Origin: Proteobacteria bacterium UBA3588
GTDB lineage: Bacteria > Pseudomonadota > Gammaproteobacteria > Thiohalomonadales > Thiohalomonadaceae
Length of the DNA stretch: 6,078 nucleotides
Assembly: GCA_002376325.1 (NCBI GenBank)
Contig: DFMR01000054.1
Span: 1 to 6,078 of the forward strand
Direction of reading: 5' to 3'
Below, one piece after another: positions 1 through 5,508 of this stretch; the stretch's first letter is position 1; each line of letters begins with the position of its first letter. The notes under the pieces are model-generated. The model was not told where the DNA came from. It did no database searches and saw nothing but the letters and a program-made list of their open reading frames with translations. The position numbers were made by a program, and so were the translations under genes.

Positions 1-129
1 TGGGGCCGCAGGATTTCAACAGCGATTTTTGAGGAGGAGCCGCCTCCCACGGGTCAGTTGATGCCTGTTTATGATGGCTCGATTGGTGATCTCGGTCATC
101 AGTTGCAGCCGGGCTCCTTGGATGAATAA
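1..129 (+). CDS. C-terminal end of an unidentified protein (partial)
   Basis: Frame 1 is open from the window edge for 42 codons and stops with TAA at 127-129. The visible tail contains a short acidic, proline-rich stretch (FEEEPPPTG) and ends in PGSLDE. The stop lies directly against the hairpin at 131-160. That is where a convergent gene would end, with the leftward acs remnant finishing on the other side. No domain is recognisable and I cannot name the protein. A 42-codon open frame in GC-rich DNA can occur by chance, so the main support is the position of the stop next to the terminator. Confidence 0.35.
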   Translation, partial: WGRRISTAIFEEEPPPTGQLMPVYDGSIGDLGHQLQPGSLDE

Positions 130-160
130 AAAGAGGCCGCCTGATCCCAGGCGGCCTCTT
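126..160 (-). terminator. Rho-independent terminator
   Basis: A perfect 12-bp inverted repeat (AAGAGGCCGCCT at 131-142, AGGCGGCCTCTT at 149-160) encloses a 6-base loop. Read on the minus strand, the stem runs into five T residues (complement of A128-A132), the classic intrinsic-terminator form. It lies about 40 bp past the stop of the acs remnant, so it was probably the original acs terminator. On the plus strand only a weak T stretch follows (CTTCATTT), so termination of the rightward frame ending at 129 would be less efficient. Confidence 0.88.
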
Positions 161-202
161 CATTTCCACGGCGCGAAACTACGGCACCGCTCGCACCACG
201 AA

Positions 203-350
203 TTACTTGTGGGCGCGGTTGTGCACCAGGTCGTCGACCACGGCCGGGTCGGCCAGGGTGGAGGTGTCGCCCAGGGTGTCCGTCTCGTTGGCGGCGATTT
301 TGCGCAGGATGCGGCGCATGATCTTGCGGGAACTGGCGTAGGCAGGCCCG
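203..350 (-). pseudogene. acs: 3' remnant of acetyl-CoA synthetase
   Basis: The last roughly 40 codons read KIMRRILRKIAANE, then GDTSTLADPAVVDDL, ending in HNRAHK and TAA. This is the highly conserved C-terminal end of AMP-forming acetyl-CoA synthetase, which makes acetyl-CoA from acetate, ATP and CoA in the cytosol. The full enzyme is about 650 residues; everything upstream is missing and replaced by the glycosyltransferase, whose stop is at 358-360. Just upstream of KIMRR the DNA still resembles the GLPKTRSGK motif (complement of about 326-349). It appears to have lost one base, and the Gly before the conserved Lys now reads Arg (CGC). The fragment is therefore both truncated and frameshifted and cannot encode a working enzyme. 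It could be a relic of a rearrangement or the duplicated end left by an island insertion. The family assignment is secure; the history is inferred. Confidence 0.85.
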
Positions 351-357
351 AGAATGC

Positions 358-1587
358 TTAAGCGCTCCGCAGGTTCGTTGCGGTATTCAGCAGGTTCAAC
401 TGCGCGGGCAGGCACTTCGAATAGAGATCGTAATTGTCTACCACGGTGCGGCGCGCATTTTCTCGCAGCGTCGCATAGGCGCCGGGATCCTTGAGCGCAT
501 CCACGACGCTGTCTGCAATCTCGTCGGCAGAGAAGAAGTCGACCAATATCCCGTTTTCGTTGTCGCGCAACACCTCCATCACCGGCGGGGTGCTCGACCC
601 GATCAGCAGGCAGCCGGTTGCCATCGCCTCCAGCATGGACCACGAGAGCACGAACGGAAAGGTGAGATAGACATGGGCGCTGGATATCTGCAATACGTTG
701 AGGAAGACCGGGTAGGGCACCTTGCCGAGGAAATGCACGCGTTCGAGGTCGAGCGAATCGCCCAGCTCCGCCAGCATCTGCTGTCTATAGGTCTGGCCAT
801 TGCCAAGACCGGGGCCGTAGCTCGTTTCGTCGCCGCCGACGATCACCACCTGCGCATTCGGGCGTTGCGCGAGTATTCTCGGCAAGCTGCGCATGAAGCT
901 GGGGAATCCGCGGTAGGGCTCCAGATTGCGTGCTACGTAGGTCACTACCTCGTCGGCAGCGGTTAGCTCGCGCCCGTTCGGCAGCTTGACGCGTGCCCGC
1001 GGATTGGGCGCGGCGACGCGCGTGTCGATGCCTTCGTGCACGATGTGCAGGATGGATTGATACCGTTCGGGATAGAGCGAAAATTGCCATTGCGTAGGCG
1101 TTTGACCGAGATCGACCGTGTCCAGCGCCAGCAGGTTGCCGAGATTCTTGGTCCGGAGGCGTGGGCGGGTGTCGAAAATATCGGGTTCGTTCGGATCAAA
1201 ACCGACGTCCGCGCCTTCGAAGCGGTAGAAGAACTCGAAATAGCCGATGAGCGGCGTCGTGGGAAACACATCTTTCAGGTACCAAATCTCGCCCCAGCCG
1301 TTGTGGCCCAGCATCACGTCGGGCACGAAGCCGGAATTTCGTAACTCCAGTGCCGCTCGGGCGACCACCTGGGCGTTGATTACGCCCGCTTCGGCGTCGC
1401 GCAGGTAGTGATGCACCTTGTCGGTGACCGGTCGGTGGGGCTTGTAGACGATCTTGCGCACACCGGGCAGCGTGACGTCCTTGCGCTGCGTGATGAACAC
1501 CACTTCGTTGCCCGGTTGCGCGCCCAGATAGCGGGCCAGATGCAGGTACTGCCCCGGAAAGTTCTGGTGTACGAACAGTATCTTCAT
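358..1587 (-). CDS. Glycosyltransferase, GT4-type (GT-B fold)
   Basis: The 409-residue protein is full length for a GT4-like retaining glycosyltransferase, which moves a sugar from a nucleotide-sugar donor onto a glycan or lipid acceptor at the cytoplasmic side of the membrane. The N-terminus (MKILFVHQNFPGQ, residues 1-13) is the first strand and glycine loop of the acceptor-side Rossmann domain. NLEPYRGF (221-228) and VVIVGGDE (about 247-254) mark the start of the donor domain. FVLSWSMLEAMATG, with Glu320, and VMEV, with Glu338, form the donor-binding region. The first Glu of the usual EX7E pair is replaced by Phe, as I recall for a subgroup with the FVLSWSxLEAM wording. There is no signal peptide or membrane segment. 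A GGGGG stretch lies about 8-10 bases before the ATG at 1587. The acceptor and product cannot be told from sequence; surface polysaccharide or protein glycosylation are both possible. Codon use is GC-rich, like the transporter. Confidence 0.9.
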   Translation of the reverse strand: MKILFVHQNFPGQYLHLARYLGAQPGNEVVFITQRKDVTLPGVRKIVYKPHRPVTDKVHHYLRDAEAGVINAQVVARAALELRNSGFVPDVMLGHNGWGEIWYLKDVFPTTPLIGYFEFFYRFEGADVGFDPNEPDIFDTRPRLRTKNLGNLLALDTVDLGQTPTQWQFSLYPERYQSILHIVHEGIDTRVAAPNPRARVKLPNGRELTAADEVVTYVARNLEPYRGFPSFMRSLPRILAQRPNAQVVIVGGDETSYGPGLGNGQTYRQQMLAELGDSLDLERVHFLGKVPYPVFLNVLQISSAHVYLTFPFVLSWSMLEAMATGCLLIGSSTPPVMEVLRDNENGILVDFFSADEIADSVVDALKDPGAYATLRENARRTVVDNYDLYSKCLPAQLNLLNTATNLRSA

Positions 1588-1775
1588 GCGTCATCCCCCA
1601 TTAGCGGGAAGCGCATCGCGCAGAGATCCAGGTATTCATGAGGTTGCCGCGGGCTGCTATGGGTGGTCTGTGCCGCAATTCGGTGATCGATGCTCTGCAA
1701 GGGGTCGATGACAGTCATTCCTTTGCTCTTTTCGCCCGGCGGTGCGGGCTGTTCTATATCTGCTTGGGTAGCCAT
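1584..1775 (-). CDS. Possible small ORF coupled to the glycosyltransferase
   Basis: A 63-residue frame beginning MATQADIEQP ends in MGDDA with a TGA that overlaps the glycosyltransferase ATG (ATGA at 1584-1587). That arrangement is typical of translationally coupled genes. The frame stays open upstream to an ATG at 1916. An internal Met gives a 44-residue form (MTVIDPLQS) with AAAGGA directly against its ATG, too close for normal ribosome binding. There is no recognisable domain, signal peptide or membrane segment, and no clear Shine-Dalgarno sequence before the 1775 start. The ATGA overlap is the only positive evidence, and a chance open frame is as likely as a real peptide. Confidence 0.25.
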   Translation of the reverse strand: MATQADIEQPAPPGEKSKGMTVIDPLQSIDHRIAAQTTHSSPRQPHEYLDLCAMRFPLMGDDA

Positions 1776-1908
1776 TCTGCCGCGCGGAGCAGGGTGGCCC
1801 AAAAGCCCCAGAAAGTAATTGGCGCATAACGTTAACAGGAATTCCCAATTTGACGCTACCCCGTCGCCGGCCCGTGGGCCGAAAATCGGTGTGAACAACG
1901 TCACGCTG

Positions 1909-1941
1909 CTTAACAAGTTATTAACGTGTTCTTAACCTGTT
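1909..1941 (+). promoter_or_regulatory. Three phased 11-bp repeats, likely response-regulator site
   Basis: Three copies of an 11-bp unit follow one another without a gap, with TTAAC starting at 1910, 1921 and 1932. Each fits YTTAACnnGTT apart from an A in place of the pyrimidine at the start of the second copy. The GTT at the end of each unit is invariant. An 11-bp direct-repeat period, one helical turn, is characteristic of sites bound head-to-tail by OmpR/PhoB-family response regulators. The arrangement as an 8-bp element plus 3-bp spacer resembles known Pho boxes. The array is about 95 bp upstream of the transporter start and just before a -10-like TTTAAT (1946-1951), a suitable place for an activator replacing a -35 element. 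The repeats are directly visible; the regulator is inferred. Confidence 0.5.
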
Positions 1942-2008
1942 CGAATTTAATCTTCTTGCCACTCGGAACAACCATGATGCATCTGTGGTTTAGTGCACGA
2001 ATTTAATC
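1942..2008 (+). repeat. Paired CGAATTTAATC elements
   Basis: The 11-base sequence CGAATTTAATC occurs exactly at 1942-1952 and again at 1998-2008, 56 bp apart. Each copy contains TTTAAT, a 5-of-6 match to the sigma-70 -10 hexamer. The first copy begins at the base after the TTAAC array, so it could be the -10 region of an activator-dependent promoter. Neither copy has a good TTGACA-like element at 16-18 bp spacing. They may be two alternative -10 elements or a second regulator's sites. Confidence 0.35.
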
Positions 2009-2034
2009 AGCTATAAGGACGGCGGCACCGAACC

Positions 2035-4350
2035 ATGGACAGGTTGACGGCACTGGCAGCAAAGGCTGCAGCGCGATGGCGACAACGGAGCGACCAGCGG
2101 CCCGTACGCCGTCAAGTTACCGCGAGCCTCGCCACCGAAGATGTTGTCTGGGCACTCGGCAGCTTCTGCGCCCTCAATCGCAAACCGTTCGATCCCGAAC
2201 TCCTCGTCCGCCAGTTTCCGCCGCCGTATACCGCCGATTCACTGATCCACGCCGCCCGTGCCCTGGGCTTTCGCATCAAGCGCAGCGAGTGCGAAGCGTC
2301 TGCCGTCGCCTCCCTGAGCTTCCCCTGCATGGCGCTGCTGCACCGGCAGGAGCCGCCCGCGCCGGAATCGCCGGTTGAAGAGACGCTCGCGGCAGCCGAT
2401 GAATCGCAGTCCGAATCGCCCGCCGATGCACCGTCCGCCGCTCCTGAACCGCAGCCGGCCGACGCCGCGATACCGGCTCAGCTCCCGGTGCGTCCCGCGA
2501 TCGTCATCCAGGCCGACGAAAAGCAGGTGGTGCTGTTCGAAGCGGGCACCAACACGCCGTCCACGCTTCCTCTCGATGAATTCGCCGCGCGCTACGCCGG
2601 CATTGCCTTCCAACTGGCGCCGGAGGCTGCGGCGCTGCGCGACCCCGACGCGGTGCGTGCCTCCGCCAGCGAATTCGGTTTCCGCTGGTTCGTCCCGGAG
2701 CTGCTCAAGCACCGTCAGGTGTGGCGCGACGTCCTCATCGCCTCGCTGGTGATCCAACTGCTGGCGCTCAGCATGCCGCTGTTCACCCAGGTGGTGATCG
2801 ACAAGGTGATCGTGCATCGTACCGAGAGCACGCTCATCGTCATCGCCGTCGGCCTGGTGGTGATCAACGTCTTCACCTCGCTGCTGTCGTGGGTGCGCCA
2901 ATATCTGGTGCTGCACACCGGCAACCGCGTCGATGCGGTGCTCGGCGCCGCCGTGTTCGAACACCTGTTCAAGCTGCCGCCGCGCTACTTCGAGCAGCGC
3001 CCCACCGGCGTCATCACCGCGCGTCTGCGCGGCGTCGAGACCATCCGCGAGTTCGTCGCCAGCGCGGCCGTCACGCTGATCCTCGACCTGCCGTTCCTGC
3101 TCATCTTCGTCGGCATCATGCTCTACTACAGCGTCACGCTCACGATGATCTCCCTCGCCATGATCGGCGCCATCATGATCCTGAGCCTCATCATGGCGCC
3201 GGTGTTCCGCAACCGGCTCAACGAGCAGTTCCTGCTCGGCGCGCGCAACCAGGCGTTCACCACCGAATATGTCGCCGGCCTGGAGACGATGAAGAGCCTG
3301 CAGATGGAGCCGCAGATCAAGGCGAAGTACCACGACTATCTCGCCGACTATCTGCGCTCCGGTTTCGGCGTGCGCCAGATCGCCAATACCTACAACGTCG
3401 TCGCCAATGCGCTGGAGCAGGGCATGACCCTGCTCATCCTGGTGGCCGGCGCCTACATCGTCATGCAGCGGCCCGACTTTACCGTCGGCATGCTGGTAGC
3501 CTTCCAGATGTTTGCCGGCCGCGTCTCGCAGCCGCTATTGCGCATCGTCGGCCTCTGGCAGCAGTTCCAGCAGGCGCGCATGTCGGTCGAGCGCCTCGGC
3601 GACATCATGAACGCACCGCCTGAACCCTACGCCGTCACGCCCAGCCGCGTGCGCGAGGGGCAGGGCCTGATCGAAATCGAGGAGCTGGGTTTTCGCTACG
3701 CCGATACCCAGCCGTTCCTCTACCAGCAGTTCAACCTGACCGTGCAGCCCGGCCGCGTCGTCGCCATCATGGGGCCGTCGGGTTCCGGCAAAAGCACGCT
3801 CGCCAAACTGTTGCAGGGGTTCTATCAGCCGGTCAACGGCGCCATTCGTCTCGACGGCACCGACCTGCGCCACCTCTCCGCCAACGAACTGCGCCACACC
3901 TTCGGCGTGGTGCCGCAGGAGACCATCCTCTTCTCCGGCACGGTCTACGACAACCTGCAGATGGCCAATCCGCACGCGACCTTCGACGACATCGTCCGTG
4001 CCTGCCGCATGGCGGAGATCCACGACGCCATCGAAAAGCTGCCTAAGGGCTACCAGACCGAGATCGGCGAGCGCGGCGCCGGCCTTTCCGGTGGCCAGAA
4101 ACAGCGCATCGCCATTGCGCGGGCGCTGCTCAAGCAGCCGAAGATCCTGCTATTCGACGAGGCCACCAGCAGCCTCGATATGCAGACGGCCGAACACTTC
4201 GCCGCCACCATCAATCAGTTCAAAGGTAAGGTGACGATGCTGTTTATTGCACACTCGTTGCCGAGGAATCTGCATGTAGATGAGGTGGTGCGTATTGGCA
4301 GCGGGCACGTTGCGACGGTGGGTGTGGCGCAGGCAATGCAGAGCGAATGA
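2035..4350 (+). CDS. Type I secretion ABC transporter with C39-like domain (HlyB type)
   Basis: The 771-residue protein is an inner-membrane ABC exporter of the type I secretion class, which drives unfolded substrates out through a membrane-fusion protein and a TolC-like channel. Residues about 33-194 form a C39 peptidase-like domain. The catalytic Cys position is occupied by the VVWAL segment (37-41), and Cys45 is not in a peptidase QCG context, so it should bind substrate rather than cleave a leader. A Pro/Ala/Glu-rich insert (about 103-154) interrupts this domain. The membrane domain spans about 225-510. The ATPase domain (about 545-771) is complete: Walker A GPSGSGKST (580-588), Q-loop Gln628, GERG then LSGGQ (684-688), Walker B ILLFDE (704-709), SSLD D-loop and His740. 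The last ~40 codons are lower in GC than the rest. No HlyD or TolC gene is in the window. The family call is firm; substrate identity is inferred from the downstream neighbours. Confidence 0.95.
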   Translation: MDRLTALAAKAAARWRQRSDQRPVRRQVTASLATEDVVWALGSFCALNRKPFDPELLVRQFPPPYTADSLIHAARALGFRIKRSECEASAVASLSFPCMALLHRQEPPAPESPVEETLAAADESQSESPADAPSAAPEPQPADAAIPAQLPVRPAIVIQADEKQVVLFEAGTNTPSTLPLDEFAARYAGIAFQLAPEAAALRDPDAVRASASEFGFRWFVPELLKHRQVWRDVLIASLVIQLLALSMPLFTQVVIDKVIVHRTESTLIVIAVGLVVINVFTSLLSWVRQYLVLHTGNRVDAVLGAAVFEHLFKLPPRYFEQRPTGVITARLRGVETIREFVASAAVTLILDLPFLLIFVGIMLYYSVTLTMISLAMIGAIMILSLIMAPVFRNRLNEQFLLGARNQAFTTEYVAGLETMKSLQMEPQIKAKYHDYLADYLRSGFGVRQIANTYNVVANALEQGMTLLILVAGAYIVMQRPDFTVGMLVAFQMFAGRVSQPLLRIVGLWQQFQQARMSVERLGDIMNAPPEPYAVTPSRVREGQGLIEIEELGFRYADTQPFLYQQFNLTVQPGRVVAIMGPSGSGKSTLAKLLQGFYQPVNGAIRLDGTDLRHLSANELRHTFGVVPQETILFSGTVYDNLQMANPHATFDDIVRACRMAEIHDAIEKLPKGYQTEIGERGAGLSGGQKQRIAIARALLKQPKILLFDEATSSLDMQTAEHFAATINQFKGKVTMLFIAHSLPRNLHVDEVVRIGSGHVATVGVAQAMQSE

Positions 4351-4355
4351 TGAAA

Positions 4356-4360
4356 GAGAG
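4356..4360 (+). promoter_or_regulatory. Ribosome binding site deciding the LprI-like start
   Basis: GAGAG lies 7 bases before the ATG at 4368, a normal spacing. The alternative in-frame ATG at 4347 overlaps the transporter stop and would put seven charged or polar residues (MMKERQS) before the natural signal-peptide start MKKT. The 4368 start is therefore preferred. Confidence 0.6.
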
Positions 4361-4367
4361 ACAATCC

Positions 4368-5450
4368 ATGAAGAAGACTATCTATTTTGGTTTAGGCATT
4401 TTGCTCGCAACGGCAGCGTGTTCCATTCCACCTGCGCTGGCGGCAAGTTTTGACTGCGCTAAGGCACAGACACGGGTCGAGAAATTCGTGTGCAACGACT
4501 CGTTTATCTCTAATCTCGACAGTCAGTTGGGAAAGGTCTACGACGAGGATATTGCCAAGGCCAATCCGGAACAGAAGGCGCGACTCGTTGCCGAGCAGCG
4601 TCACTGGATGAGTTTTACCCGCGCTGCCTGTACGACGCAGACCTGCTTCAAGCATGCATACCAGCAAAGGTTGGCGGAGCTGGAAACCTTCTACACGCCG
4701 CATTCACCGATGTCTGCGAAGGCACCCGACAAAATCCTGGGGCATTATGTCGCCCAGCGCGTCCCCTTGAATGCCGGTGTATTCGTTCCGCTTGCCGCCG
4801 TCTGCAAGACTTTGGTGGCCAATTTCAACGAATTCCGCGACGTGCCCTTCGAGAGCGACCAGCCGCGGTTCTCTCCCAAATATCCTCAATTCCGCAGTGT
4901 TTGGAAACCCATGGCTTGGAATTTGAAATTGGCAGAGAAGATATATGTAGGGTGCACCAATGAGGCTTGTGTAAAAAGGCTAAAGATGGAATCCGCGTGG
5001 AACTTCTGGCTGAAGTACACCGAGCCCCTGCGGGAAGCCGGTGAACCGCTTCTTTGGAGCGCGCAGGTGGATCTTCTGGGTGACGGCCGCCATGAAACCC
5101 TTATTCGTCTCACACATACGTTCTCGCCGGATTTTATACAGGGCAAGACCGTGCCGGTGCCCCCTTCGGCGCCCTATAGCCGCTATTTCGACAGCCTGAT
5201 CTATATGCTTCCTTCACCTTATCCAAAGATGGCTAAGGCCTTTAACAACGGACCACCAGGGTCCGGGTTGGGTATTGCTGTGACCGACATCATCCAAAAC
5301 GTCGGAGACAAGGGTTTCCCGTACTTGGTATTAGCCTGGTCGAGAGGACAATCTGGCATGGGGGTGTCGTCTTTCGAGGTTAGTCAGGGCCCATTCCCCT
5401 ACGATTTTGATCCTTTGTGCAACATACGCTGGATACCCAGCTGGAAATGA
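4368..5450 (+). CDS. Exported LprI-type lysozyme-inhibitor-domain protein, candidate immunity protein
   Basis: From ATG 4368 the product is 360 residues. Residues 1-25 are a Sec signal peptide (MKKT, hydrophobic core, ALA before Ala26). Cys18 sits in a poor lipobox, so a lipoprotein is possible but less likely. Residues about 28-106 match the LprI family (formerly DUF1311), which includes a lysozyme inhibitor of Mycobacterium tuberculosis. The features seen are SFDC, four cysteines (30, 42, 88, 93) suited to two disulfides, an EQRHW motif (76-80) and a helical QQRLAELE end. The remaining ~250 residues match nothing I know. They contain a second CTxxxC (Cys196-Cys201) and an FG-GAP-like loop VDLLGDGRHETL (234-245). 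The gene begins 17 bp after the transporter stop and ends 58 bp before the lysozyme-domain ORF, so co-transcription is likely. A periplasmic inhibitor beside a muramidase suggests immunity; that role is inferred. Sampled GC is about 40-47%, far below the transporter. Confidence 0.85.
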   Translation: MKKTIYFGLGILLATAACSIPPALAASFDCAKAQTRVEKFVCNDSFISNLDSQLGKVYDEDIAKANPEQKARLVAEQRHWMSFTRAACTTQTCFKHAYQQRLAELETFYTPHSPMSAKAPDKILGHYVAQRVPLNAGVFVPLAAVCKTLVANFNEFRDVPFESDQPRFSPKYPQFRSVWKPMAWNLKLAEKIYVGCTNEACVKRLKMESAWNFWLKYTEPLREAGEPLLWSAQVDLLGDGRHETLIRLTHTFSPDFIQGKTVPVPPSAPYSRYFDSLIYMLPSPYPKMAKAFNNGPPGSGLGIAVTDIIQNVGDKGFPYLVLAWSRGQSGMGVSSFEVSQGPFPYDFDPLCNIRWIPSWK

Positions 5451-5497
5451 TCCCGGCGATGTGCCGCCTTAAAATATTCCGTTTCCCCTCTGCCTTC

Positions 5498-5503
5498 AGG
5501 TGG
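5498..5503 (+). promoter_or_regulatory. Ribosome binding site of the lysozyme-domain ORF
   Basis: AGGTGG ends 5 bases before the ATG at 5509. It is the strongest Shine-Dalgarno-like sequence in this 58-bp gap and supports that start. Confidence 0.6.
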
Positions 5504-5508
5504 TTGTA

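Larger units (their letters stand above)
1588..2034. other. Divergent intergenic region
   Basis: About 450 bp separate the leftward glycosyltransferase from the rightward transporter gene. Apart from the doubtful small ORF, I see no gene here. The part nearest the transporter (about 1909-2010) is AT-rich and carries the phased TTAAC repeats and the paired CGAATTTAATC elements, so transporter control probably sits there. The stretch 1776-1908 shows no convincing promoter, tRNA or structured RNA by eye. A weak ribosome-binding match (AAGGA, 2015-2019) lies 15 bases before the transporter ATG, longer than ideal. Confidence 0.6.

Noticed and set aside
71..361. 96-codon plus-strand frame over the terminator and acs tail
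   Set aside because: It reads through the hairpin and antisense to the conserved acs C-terminus, so it is not a plausible protein.
351..643. Upstream part of the minus-strand frame that continues into the acs remnant
   Set aside because: It lies in the wrong frame of the glycosyltransferase and shows no acs similarity. Only the part below about 350 is acs-derived.
1776..1908. Possible structured RNA or riboswitch
   Set aside because: I checked by eye for repeated stems and known riboswitch-like cores on both strands and found only short, unpaired GC patches.
2239..3333. 364-codon minus-strand open frame opposite the transporter
   Set aside because: It is antisense to a gene with a full set of ABC transporter motifs. 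Its composition, very rich in Asp, His, Arg and Gly, is the mirror of GC-rich codon bias, and it has no recognisable domain.
2721..3623. 300-codon plus-strand open frame in another frame of the transporter
   Set aside because: It is an out-of-frame shadow rich in Arg, His and Ala. The overlapping frame encodes the conserved membrane domain.
5454..5466. Small hairpin (CGGC/GCCG) between the LprI gene and the lysozyme ORF
   Set aside because: The 4-bp stem without a T tract is too weak for an intrinsic terminator, so it does not argue against co-transcription.
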